Notes under the pieces: model-generated
The model's input: the letters and a program-made list of their open reading frames with translations, nothing else
What the model was told of the DNA's origin: nothing
Databases searched by the model: none
Position numbers and translations under genes: made by a program
Shown: positions 1-11,468 of the stretch, piece after piece
Layout: each line of letters opens with the position of its first letter
Numbering within the stretch: the stretch's first letter is position 1
Origin: Mesostigma viride
Lineage: Eukaryota; Streptophyta; Mesostigmatophyceae; Mesostigmatales; Mesostigmataceae
NCBI GenBank assembly: GCA_009746045.1
Contig: RPFO01000037.1
Location: forward strand, 1-64,000
Length of the DNA stretch: 64,000 nucleotides
Direction: 5' to 3'

Positions 1-114
1 AGATCGAATGAGTACGAAGCTCTAGTTGAAAGAATGCGCAGCCAGGAAGAGTACCCAAGGGCAGGTAGCAGTGACGTAATGATAGCGAGGCAGGGCCAGG
101 ATAGCGATTTCTGA
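1..114 (+). CDS. Possible C-terminal end of an unidentified protein
   Basis: The frame beginning at base 1 is open from the window edge to a TGA at 112-114, giving 37 codons of mixed, unbiased composition. It could be the last part of a gene lying mostly outside the window, but such a length is also expected by chance. I recognise no family, and no neighbouring signal supports it. Confidence 0.15.
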   Translation, partial: RSNEYEALVERMRSQEEYPRAGSSDVMIARQGQDSDF

Positions 115-2483
115 CGCCGGCATGAGGACGACGACGACAAATCGAGAACGAGCTGCCCACCACACGGGTTTCAAAGCGATGCGAAGCCGAGGGAGGGAAG
201 CGCGAGGCTGTCGGCAACCCGAAGAAGAATCCAGCCATCAAGCCACGCCCCCGGAAAGGCCGCCGATCAGACTCAAGGCGGGCGGGCAGCGAGACGTTTG
301 GTCTCGGGACGCTTCCGTTGATGAACGATCTTTTGTTTACCAGAAGGTTGTTCGGGAGGTCCGGTGTACAGCGCCGTGAGGAGGCTCGATGCCACGGGAG
401 AGTGTTTCCTTTTTCCCATACTCCGGTGTGCTGTCGCCTGATGACGGTACCGCCTGCTATCAAAACTATTTCCCCTGCCCAGCTCAAGTTGGGCCCCTTC
501 GGGCTGTTCTCCCTTTCTGCCCAACGGTAGATGTCGTTGGCCAAGATTGTCAAGCGAGACCACCGCTATGCTGAGTCTCAAGGGGCGGGCAAGCAGTCGC
601 TGAGCGTGAGTGGCTCACCCCTTAACAATTTGCATGAGTAATGGGCCAATATTTTCTGGATCGGTGGAAGCATGGGTGCTGTGAGCCAACTGTGCGGTCG
701 CAAGGCAGGAAGCCACAAGACCTCGGTCATGTGCGAGCACTGTGACATTGGCGTTCCTGCAGCAACAGCTGAAGCGGAACTGCTTCGGGCCTCTTCCACA
801 TCCGGGCAGGTGGGGGGCTGGACTTTCAACGTGACGACGCACAAGCACCAGCTATGGCGCCGGCCCTCCCAGACGTGGGCGAACATGCGCCAAGAATTTC
901 AAGGCGCCGACTACCTACAGTTGGGGCAGCAGCCACCACCGGAAGGCTCTAAGGACGCGGGTGGCGCGGGCGCCGCCATCTCAGGGCGGAAGCATGTCCG
1001 TCCTTGGGATTATAGTCCTACGGAGGAGGCTGACTAAGAATGCTAGCATTGTTTGCCGTTACGTGGCATGTGCATTTGCCTTTCCTGCCCGATTACTGCC
1101 GCGCTCCATGCGCGCCGTGTATCACCATGGGCCTGGCAGGTCTTGAAGTGTGTGTTATGTTCATGGACCACCTGGTTGGCATGTGTTATTTTGGTTTCAT
1201 GTTGTTCCTTTATTAGCCTGGGTTATGTTTCATGGGTCCCACCCCTTGTGCATCGTGTTATTTGGTTTCATGTTGTTAGCCTGCATGGGAATTATTGTTT
1301 CATGGTCATGTCTTATTAGCTTTTCATGTTTATGCATAACTTGATGCAGTTTGAAAATCTTGCTCCGTGATGGCACCAGATGCCCACCTTATTATTTCTA
1401 GTTGGCCACAAATTTTCAGTGTTACTGCATGCATGGTCCCTTGGTCACTTAATTTATCTAGGAGGCTGGGATGTTTTTTGACTACTTTGTGTGGCAAGGT
1501 CCATCATGCAGTTAAAAATAAGTACCACAGTAATCAGCGGAGTCTGCAGCTTTACGCTTATGTTGCGCATATATTTGTGGCCACATTAGGCTGGAATAAC
1601 ATATCATGCATGTTTCATGCCTTATCCTATCAATTTCCATGTTCCAAAACTGCACATAGGATGTCTATTTCTAGCCCCCCCCAAACTGGTGACTCAAAAT
1701 AGTCACCAAGCACCTATAGCATATGCTTGTGAGGTCCCTGGGTTGAAAAGACATGTTAAGTTCTTGGCACTGTAGTGCTTGGACAGTTTTGCAGTCCCCG
1801 CTGAAACATAATACTAGGGTTGAAATCCAAGGTATACATGCTCCATCATGCCATAATGATAAGGTGTGAACCCCTGTCTTCGCGTGCGCCCGTGCGCGTA
1901 GTCCGTCTCATCATATCGCAGGGACCTGCAATGGGTTATGGCAGGTATTGGGTTTTGGCACACAGGTTGGAATAAGTGTTAGCATGCATGTTGCCCATAC
2001 TCTATGTTACCTATCGTTTCCATGTCAAACTGCACTAGGATGCCTATTTTAGCCCCAAAAAACTCTGCGACTCCAAAATAGTCACCCAGTATTTTAGCAC
2101 CAGCTGATGGGCGGGGTCCCTGGGGGAAGTTACAATTTAAGTGTTTTGTATCCATCTTAACTAAAAAATCTATCTAACAAAACCAACCCCACAGGGTCAA
2201 CTCATTGAGGAAGGGGAGCATTCATCCATATAAGGGGTCACCTGCGCCACACTCACCGTAACCCCCCTTGAGAGGGGGCTATTTTATAAGAGCAGAGGGG
2301 GGGCTAGCACTGGGACCACCACTATACCCCCAGGTGGGCCCCTAATATGGTTATTGCTTGGTTCCTAGTATGGTCTAGAAAAATAAATTAGGTGAATCGG
2401 GCGGCACCTGTGGCATACTGTGCAAATCTGTGACTCATTTTTTAGTCACGAGTCAAAAGACGGTTTGAGGGCGTTAAGGACGG
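115..2483. other. Low-copy region without a recognisable gene
   Basis: No convincing gene is seen. A 121-codon plus-strand open frame at 672-1037 contains a CxxC pair (MCEHC) but matches no family I recognise. From about 1130 the DNA becomes AT-richer and internally repetitive: the phrase around 1182-1220 recurs at 1255-1282, and a segment at about 1590-1742 recurs in diverged form at about 1964-2118, both copies ending in a GGTCCCTGGG word. This looks like old, degraded repeat DNA. Confidence 0.4.
672..1037 (+). CDS. Hypothetical open frame of 121 codons
   Basis: An ATG-started frame of 121 codons runs from 672 to 1037. The translation has a CGRK and then a CEHC motif near residues 8-23, a Trp-rich middle and a polar C-terminus. 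The only upstream open codons reach back to 639. I considered a fragment of a zinc-ribbon transposase tail, but the second cysteine pair expected there is missing. Nothing around it indicates promoter or splicing signals, so it may be a chance open frame in GC-rich DNA. Confidence 0.15.
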   Translation: MGAVSQLCGRKAGSHKTSVMCEHCDIGVPAATAEAELLRASSTSGQVGGWTFNVTTHKHQLWRRPSQTWANMRQEFQGADYLQLGQQPPPEGSKDAGGAGAAISGRKHVRPWDYSPTEEAD

Positions 2484-5400
2484 GCTGCACACACACGACA
2501 TACACCTGCGCACGCAAGGGCACGGCACTCACCATGACATTACACCATAGCACGCAAAGGGCGGCTGCACACACACGTACATTACACGCGCAGCAAGATA
2601 CATAGCACAGAAGGGGCTGCTGCACACACACTTATACACCACACAATGCACGGCATTGAGGGGCGACAGCAACTCACATGTACAATACTTCTTTGGTGCG
2701 GCTGCACTCACCATGTGACATACCACCGCCCGATGCCAGGGGCAACTGCACACACACGTACACACACCATGCACGCAAGGCGCCGGCAGCGAACACACGT
2801 ACATACACTGCGGCACGCAAGGGCAACTTGCAACACACACGTACACACACCATGCACGGAAGGAACGGCTGCACTCACATGTACGACACACACCATGCCA
2901 CGCAAGGGCCGGCTGCACACACACGTACATACACCATGCACGCAAGGAGGCTGCCACACACGACTTACACAACCACCTTGCACGCAAGGGCCGCCATGCA
3001 CACACACTTGGCATACCACCGCGCACGCAAGGGGCGGCTGCACCACCGTACATCACACCGCGCACGCAAAGGGAGCGAGTGCACACACACGTACACACAC
3101 ACGCGCACGTTCTCTAAGTTGAACGGGAGAGCTGCACACACACACACGTACCATACACCCGCGCACGCCAGAAGGGGCAACGCACTCACATGTTACACTC
3201 CACCATGCACGCAGAGGGGCGGGCTGCACACACACTACACACCACCATTGCCACGCCACAAGACATAGGATTCACACACATGTACACACACAAAGCACGC
3301 AAAAGGGGCTTGTCTGCACACACACGCATAACACCCGCGCACGCAAAGGGGCGGCGCACGCACATGTAACACACACCACGCACGCACAAGAGGTCGGACT
3401 TGCAACACACACGTACATACAACTGCGGCCACGCACGGGGCGACTGCACACACAATGTGATACTGCACGCAGCGCTAACACATCATACACGCACGCAAGG
3501 AGGCGGTGCACAGACAAGTGTACATACACCGCCGCACGCAAGGGACGAGGTGCAACCACACCATGTACATACAACCGCGGCACGCCAGAAGGGAGACCTG
3601 GTCCTGCAACCAAGACAAATCGTACATATACACCACCAGCAAACCCCTGGCGTCCCAGAAAACATGATGCCGCACATGATACTACAATGACGGTACATAC
3701 ACCGCGCACTAGTACTACGCTCAACAAGGGGCATACCCGAAACTGCACACACAATACTCTAACGTACAATAAAAACAAAAAACCAACCACCAAGCAGCAA
3801 CCGACCGGGGCCAGTGCAAAGCACATGCTACATTACACAACATTGACGACAGAGGGGCGGCTGCACACACATGTACATACACCGCGCACGCAAGGGCGAG
3901 TGCAACACACTTGTACATACACCGCGCACGCAAGGGCAAACTGCCCCGCACATGTACATCCACCGCACACGCAAGGGGCGGCTGCACACACATGACATAC
4001 ACCGCGCACGCAAGGGGCGGCTGCACACACACGTACATACACCGCGCACGCAAGGGGCGAGCTGCACACACACGTACATACACCGCGCACGCAAGGGGCG
4101 GCTGCACACACACGTACATACACCGCGCACGCAAGGGCAGTGCACACATGTACATACACCATGCACGCAAGGGCCGGCATGCACAAACGTACATACACCG
4201 CGCACGCAAGGGGCGCTGCACACACACGTACACACACCATGCACGCAGGGGCGGCTGCACACACACGTACATCCACCGCGCACGCAAGGGGCGGCGACTG
4301 CACACACATGTACATACACCATGCACGCAAGGGGCGGCTGCACACACATGTACATCCACCGCGCACGCAAGGGGCGAGTGCACACACATGTACATACACC
4401 GCGCACGCAAGGGGCAACTGCACACACACGTACATACACCGCGCACGCAAGGGCGGCTGCACTCACACGTACACACACCGCGCACGCAAGGGCGGCTGCA
4501 CACACACGTACATACACCGCGCACGCAAGGGGCAACTGCACACACACGTACACACCATGCACGCAAGGGGCGGCTGCACACACACGTACACACACCCGCA
4601 CGCAAGGGCGGCTGCACACACACGTACACACACCATGCACGCAAGGGCGGCTGCACACACATGTACATACACCGCGCACGCAAGGGGCGGCTGCACACAC
4701 ACGTACATCCACCGCGCACGCAAGGGGCGGCTGCACACACACGTACATACACCGCGCACGCAAGGGGCGGCTGCACACACATGTACATACACCGCGCACG
4801 CAAGGGCCGGCTGCACACACACGTACACACCGCGCACGCAAGGGCGGCTGCACACACACGTACACACACCGCGCACGCAAGGGCGGCTGCACACACACGT
4901 ACATACACCGCGCACGCAAGGGGCGGCTGCACACACACGTACATCACCGCGCACGCAAGGGGCGGCTGCACACACACGTACACACCGCGCACGCAAGGGC
5001 GGCTGCACACACACGTACATACACCGCGCACGCAAGGGGCGGCTGCACACATGTACACACACCGCGCACGCAAGGGGCGGCTGCACACACACGTACATAC
5101 ACCGCGCACGCAAGGGCGGCTGCACACACATGTACATCCACCGCGCACGCAAGGGCGGCTGCACACACACGTACATACACCGCGCACGCAAGGGGCGGCT
5201 GCACACACACGTACATCACCGCGCACGCAAGGGGCGGCTGCACACACATGTACATACACCGCGCACGCAAGGGCGGCTGCACACACACGTACATACCGCG
5301 CACGCAAGGGGCGGCTGCACACACACGTACACACACCATGCACGCAAGGGGCGGCTGCACACACACGTACATACACCGCGCACGCAAGGGGCGGCTGCAC

Positions 5401-6135
5401 ACATGTACATACACCATGCACGCAAGGGGCGGCTGCACACACATGTACATACACCGCGCACGCAAGGGGCGGCTGCACACACACGTACACACACCGCGCA
5501 CGCAAGGGGCGGCTGCACACACACGTACACACACCGCACGCAAGGGGCTGCACACACACGTACACCACCGCGCACGCAAGGGGCCTGCACACACACGTAC
5601 ATACACCGCGCACGCAAGGGCGGCTGCACACACACGTACATACACCGCGCACGCAAGGGGCGGCTGCACACACACGTACACACACCGCGCACGCAAGGGG
5701 CGGCTGCACACACACGTACACACACCGCGCACGCAAGGGCGGCTGCACACACACGTACATACACCGCGCACGCAAGGGGCGGCTGCACACACACGTACAT
5801 CACACCGCACGCAAGGGGCGGCTGCACACACACGTACATACACCGCGCACGCAAGGGGCGGCTGCACACACACGTACATACACCGCGCACGCAAGGGGCG
5901 GCTGCACACACATGTACATACACCGCGCACGCAAGGGGCGGCTGCACACACATGTACATACACCGCGCACGCAAGGGGCGGCTGCACACACACGTACATA
6001 CACCGCACGCAAGGGGCGGCTGCACACACACGTACACACACCGCACGCAAGGGGCGGCTGCACACACACGTACACACACCGCGCACGCAAGGGCGGCTGC
6101 ACACACGTACATACACCGCGCACGCAAGGGGCTGC
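2484..6135. repeat. 40-bp minisatellite, block A
   Basis: About 90 tandem units of roughly 40 bp. One unit reads GTACATACACCGCGCACGCA followed by AGGGGCGGCTGCACACACAC. The left part (2484 to about 3840) is strongly degraded, with indels and foreign interruptions, for example around 3600-3840. From about 3850 to 6135 the units are very homogeneous and differ mainly in the G-run length (GGG or GGGG) and in CG/TG changes. The block stops abruptly at the left LTR of E1, so blocks A and B were once continuous. Confidence 0.95.
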
Positions 6136-6590
6136 AGTTGGATGGAGACTAGGGACGACGAACAACTGCGAAAGCTGAGAGCGAATGATGATTGTATTAC
6201 AATAATACAATGAGAGAGCGATGAAAGCTGAGGGCTCAGAATGGAACTGGGCAGACTCGGGTGCTGTGGCACTCCCCAGTGCTACGCCTATATGCCTATG
6301 GCGGTGCTACCTGCAGCACACGACCAGTGGACAAGTGTACACTGCAATGCCATGCGACCACGTCACTAGCATCCAGCTAAGACTCGGCCCGTCAGGCCCG
6401 GCTACACCGGACCTGGCGGGTCGAGCTAGCACCTAGGAACAGTCTGGCACTAACCGCACATCGGTCCACATGACACCTCAGTACCGTACACCCTGCCGTA
6501 CTGTACTGAGGTGTCCCGCTCAGCCGCGGTAGGCAATACGCGGCGCGCAGGCCGGAAATCCGTGTGTCAGCCTAAGCATCTCATCTAACT
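6136..6590 (-). repeat. E1 3' LTR (455 bp)
   Basis: This is a near-identical direct repeat of 14186-14640. Differences noticed are GGCGGTG/GGCTGTG, CAAGTG/CAACTG, GCATCC/GCAACC and ATCGGT/ATCAGT. The ends form the near-perfect inverted pair AGTTGGATG / CATCTAACT. Confidence 0.95.
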
Positions 6591-7654
6591 CCCATTATGT
6601 TTTCCTTTCAGGTTGAAGGCTAGCGACTTCAAGCCTGACCCTGCCCAGCTAGGAGACTGACTCCAAGCTGACTGAGGTGCTGAGCAACTGACACCCATAC
6701 TGCAACATCTGGACTGAAAAAGATGGGCCCCAGAACTCGTGCAATACTTGTGATGGCATCACGTTTAGCTCAACATGCCCGGGGAGTTCCTCCTCCTCGC
6801 GAGCTCACAAGGGAGATAGCTATGCCTGTCTGCCTATCCAGGGAGTGCATCACCAGCCAAGAGAGCCATTGTAAAAAAATGCCAAGGTAACCGTTTAAGA
6901 GGTTCCATGTTGTTCCATCATCATCGCCCACTCAGAGAAAAATACCCAGCCAGGCTGGGTCAACTGAGCTCAGGTTACCTGCAACCTGAGGAGTGACAGT
7001 GGACAGGTTTATTGCACCCTGCACTGTCCATGTTGTACCTGCACAACATGTGAGGACCAGCCACCCCTGCCCTGCACAGAGGGGGCTGAAGTCCGAGTGA
7101 CAGGTGACAGGACTATGACATCCTGGACCTGGCCACATTGCACCTGCACAACGTGGGAGACCAGCCACCCCTGCCCTGCACATGGGTGACTGAAGTCCTG
7201 GTGACAGGTGACAGGAATATTTCATCCTGCACCTGTGCTGAGCACGTTGTACTAGACAACATGACAGCACCCATGCCTTACTGCCACTGAACAGTAAGGC
7301 CAGGTGGCCCAGGATATCCACAGTGAACTGGGGTCCTGGGTAACCACCTGTCAAGGGAGCTTTGACCCTCCACTTGAATGGGGGCACCTGAGCCACTGAG
7401 CTCAAGGCCATTCCACCAAGGCATACGCCCTAGGGAATAAAGGTGTGAGATACATCCCATGCCCACCTATGAAGGTGTGCATAACGAAATTCCATGGTGT
7501 TGAAAAATCAAAACAGATTTTATTGGGCATAGGGCACGCAGATGTATGAAAAACAGACTCCAACCAACCCCCCTTGCTGGAAGCCACAACCTACCCCTTG
7601 GACCTGCCCAAGGGGTACTGGGTGACCTAGGCGGCCCTGGTGAACAGGACCCTG
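6591..7654 (-). other. E1 3' noncoding region with a ~105-bp direct duplication
   Basis: About 1.06 kb lies between the RNase H stop and the 3' LTR and holds no supported gene. A segment at about 7033-7111 (GTACCTGCACAAC, CCAGCCACCCCTGCCCTGCA, GACAGGTGACAGG) is repeated at about 7138-7216 with roughly 85 to 90 percent similarity by eye, giving a period near 105 bp. Confidence 0.7.
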
Positions 7655-8206
7655 CTAGGCGTCCCCCCTATGGGGCAGGGTTGCCTGCTTGCCATAGGGG
7701 TTCATCAAGTGGTACAACAGCTGATATTGTTCAGCTGCCTGCTGAGGCACTTTAGTGAGTGCATCAGCAGCGTTGTGTTTGTCCTCCACGTGACGGGTGG
7801 ACTCCCAGTAGGTGGACTCCTGTTTCAGGACCACCCAGTCAAGATCAGTGTGGACAGCATAGGGGTTAGCAAGGAAACTGAGGACTGACTGACTGTCAGT
7901 GAGCAAGTGTGCCACCACCCCAGCATTGCTGCCTGCTTGCATCTGCAACCAAACCAGCACATGATTCAAGTACCTGGCATGAAGCACTGCTGACACCACT
8001 GCCCTGCACTCAGCAGCATTGCTGCTGACAGCCTTGCGTCTATGCAACCGGCTGTACCATGAAATGAGAGACAAGGGTGCATCATCATTCTGCACAAAAT
8101 ACAAGCCTGACTCCCTTGCCTGCAACTTGGTAATCTGCCTGGACTCCATGGAACTATCCATCATAGCTTGGATGTGAATGGTTTTGTGGAGATCCAAGGA
8201 GTGCAA
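7655..8206 (-). pseudogene. E1 RNase H segment of pol, separated by a frameshift
   Basis: This is the C-terminal part of the E1 polyprotein, a copia-type RNase H that degrades the RNA strand during reverse transcription. It contains MMDSSMESR, then ISWYSRLHRRK, AECRAVVSA, LTDSQSVLSFL and the terminal ADALTK motif, matching the DSDW...AEYMAL...DN...ADxLTK layout of copia RNase H in a diverged form. It lies in a different frame from the RT segment upstream. By comparison with E2, the frame changes near 8205-8220. It ends at a stop 1 kb before the 3' LTR. Confidence 0.85.
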
Positions 8207-9081
8207 GATAAGGGGAGGGCCTCCTGGAGAGTTTTGGTGATGGCTTTGTGACCTACTTGCATCAAGACATCATCATCAACTCTGCTAACCACAGCCAGGT
8301 GAGGTGCACACGTTGAGCACAACCACCCCAGCTTGCCTCTAATGGTAGGACAGGCTCCAGGTTTGATTTTTGTTTGCAAAACCTCCAAGCAGCTGTGCAT
8401 GTAATCATTGGGAGAGTAGAGTGCACACACCCACTGGTTTTGATGCTGCTGGAGTTGTAACATTGTGCCACAAAATTTTATGGCAGTGGTGCCCAGCTCT
8501 ACTTGCTTGCCAATCTCAAAATGCTGTGACACTTGTTGAATAAAATCATCCACAGCACGCCTTGGCCCAGCAATCAGCTGATCATCCCCATGCCACACAA
8601 AGGTGAGAATGCCATGAGGGTGTGGGACCACAAAGAAGCAAGGGTCTATGTCATCATATCTAGCCCCTAACTTTTCAAACACAGCCTGAGCTGACATCCT
8701 GAAAATGCGAGGAGCTGATTGCAGCCCTTCAACACCTATGTTAGCTTTCAGGTACTGCTGAGGGATGTGTTTTGCCCAAACTCTGGGAGTGGAGACTACG
8801 TACACCTGACCATGCCACACTTGTTGTGCTATCTCAGGTGAGCCTTTCAGGAAAGCCCTTTTAATGTCTGTAGCCTTACAGATATAGTCATCCCCATCAT
8901 TGAGATGACCCACAAAGACAGACAGCAAGATTTTTAGGGATGTTTGCTGAATGCCTGGCGTGTACAACTCTGCCTCTGTCAGATCAGTGGTGCCCTTGAA
9001 CTCTGTCACACAAGGTCTAGCATGAAAGATGACTGACCCATCTGCTGCTGGCTTATGTTTACACACAAACTTCAGGCGCAA
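8161..9081 (-). pseudogene. E1 reverse transcriptase segment of pol, frameshifted
   Basis: This RT segment begins at the RLKFVCKHKP motif. It carries KATDIKRAFLKG (first catalytic Asp), NIGVEGLQSAPRIF in place of the copia LYGLKQAPR motif, and WHGDDQ with the Asp pair near residues 166-167. It belongs with the IN-PR frame upstream but is in another frame. Comparison with intact E2 places the shift near 9110-9135. The reaction would be cDNA synthesis from the element RNA in the virus-like particle. The gene is broken here. Confidence 0.88.
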
Positions 9082-11414
9082 GTGCTTGCACCCTGCAGGC
9101 TTTTTGTCAATAGGTGTGACAGGGGAGTATGAGAAGGACTAAGAGGATCTGGCACTACCCATTCTTCCCTGGCCTTGTTAAAGGCCTCCACCCATTTTAG
9201 GAATCCTATGTGTGTGCGACAGTCTTGCTCTATCTGTTCATAAGAAAGAGGAGACATTTTAGCCACATCATGCTTGCCCAATCCAAATGAGTTGGGATGA
9301 AGTTTTTGGTTGTGAACCAGGTCTGCCACACAGGGTTCTTGCCCTGGGGCATACTTGGGTGTAGCAAATTTTACAGAAGCAATGTTGGTGTTAAGAAGTT
9401 TTTCAAGAGAAATTTTGAAATGATTCAGATCAACACCACCCATGTCCTGGATGGATAGTCTATCACTGGATATGAGGACACCAGGGTAACAGAGAAAAGG
9501 ATCCCCCAACAAAGCATTCCCTTTATAACCTTCCAAGACCTGAAAAGGAGTGGGGATACCGAGTATAGTCAACATGACCTGACCTAATACCTTGAGGGAT
9601 GACTGCCCTGAGAAATCAGCCACATGGTGCCAGGGTGAAGGTTCCAAAGGCAAATGGGGCACAGCCAGGGCACTGATAATGCTGACCTGGGCTTGTGTGT
9701 CCACTGCAACCATAAATGGGCTATTGTCATTCTGCCCAACCTTCCCCACCTTAGCTGATCCTGCAGCAGTTTGAGCTTTGGCTCTATGAGCTGCTTGTAA
9801 AATGCGAACAGCGTCTGCTAGGCTGCGTTTGGAAGGTGCAGCTAGTGGCTGAGCTATGTTCACACTTGTAGAGGTGATAGGTTGCTGATCACCTGTTTTG
9901 CCAATGTGACCCTCTGCTGCAGGGGGCCAATCCTGCAGTGACTGCCTGCAATCATCAAGGGTGACCTGGGTGTCACAGTGGGTGTGGCTCTCACACTCAC
10001 CAGTGGGTGTTCCAAACAACCACTCACTGGGCAACGCTGGGATGCCAGGCAACTGTACAGGGCTGTCGGCCAACAGCTCTTCCTCCTCTGCCACGTCTGA
10101 CACAGTTGGAAAATACAATTTCATCCTGTGAGGTGAACACCTGTGAATTTTTCCCGTGTCATTGTGTTTAACTAACACTGTCCTGCCAGTGGTGTTAAAC
10201 TTTAGGATGGTGGCTGGCCCATGCCAGGTACCCACCTTGCCTAGTCCCGACTCCTTGTAGAATAGGACCTGATCCCCTTCTCTGAAGGTGGGACGTGGAT
10301 GCTTTGCATCCTTGACAGCTAACCTGCTAGCTGTCTGTGCTCGCTGTGCGTTGTAGAGGGCTAGTACCTCAGGTGGATAAATGCCTGCATGCAATCCATC
10401 TGGTGTAATGACCACCCCTTGTGGGGTTTTCATGAGTGGCCTCCTGTTGAGGACTTGGCACAACCTGGTGGACCACAGAGCTCTGTCAGCATAGGACCCA
10501 CTGTCAGCCAGCAGATTGCCATCTTCTTTGGCTACAAGGGTTTTAATGGACCTGATGGCCCTTTCAATAATGCCTTGCCTCTCATGATCTTCTAGCCCAG
10601 CCAGATCAATAGCCTCACACCCTGGTTCATTGGCAAGACATGTGAACTGCTGATCCAGTAACAATGCCTCCACAGGGTAGTACCTGGCCTGAGCAATCAA
10701 GAGAGCCCTGAGCAACTGTGTCTTGTCCATTCCAGGTAATGGTTCAATGGTTGTGTACCTTGACCATGCATCTTTAAGTGCCAAGTAAGATTGTCCTTTG
10801 ATATGAAAGACATCTCCTACCACCCTGCCCTTGCTCTTAGGTGGGGTAGCTACATGCCACTTAGGGGGTTTGGGTGCATTGAACTGACAATGCTGGCAGT
10901 GGGATCTGACCACCTGGCATGCACGTCTGAGTGCTGCCCCCCCTATTGCTGCTGCCACCACCTCTGCACTCACTTCATGCCCATAAAGGAAATGCAACTG
11001 CAAAGCAAGCTCCTGAAAACTGATCTGAGCATCCTCTGCTGGGGACACTCTGCACACCTTGGGAACCATAGATGTGAAGGTTGGTTTAGAGACATAATCT
11101 TCTGAAACCAGCTGTAGCACCTTTCCAGAACTGCTCACTGCTCTGACAGTGGGGCATGCAGAAGAAGAAGGTGAAGCAGGCACACTCAAGCCAGCATGAG
11201 AGGGAGACTCACACTTCTTGCCGTAAGGAGGCCGCTTGCAGTCCTTGGGGTCACCGTGGGGCGGCCCGTGGCACTTGTGGCACAGGACGTCCAAATGCCC
11301 CAGCTCGTCCACGTTCTTGCGGCAGGTGGGCCGCAGGTGGTACTTCATGCCACAGCGGGTGCACCGCTGAGAAGACTTGTCCTCCTTGTCCTGCTTCTTG
11401 TTGTTGTTGTTGTT

Positions 11415-11468
<54 letters not shown>

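Noticed and set aside
672-1037. C-terminal zinc domain of a piggyBac-like transposase
   Set aside because: Only one CxxC pair resembles it; the following cysteine/histidine pattern and catalytic domain are absent.
2484-6135. CRISPR array
   Set aside because: Units are contiguous 40-bp repeats with no spacers between them, and the surroundings are eukaryotic retrotransposons.
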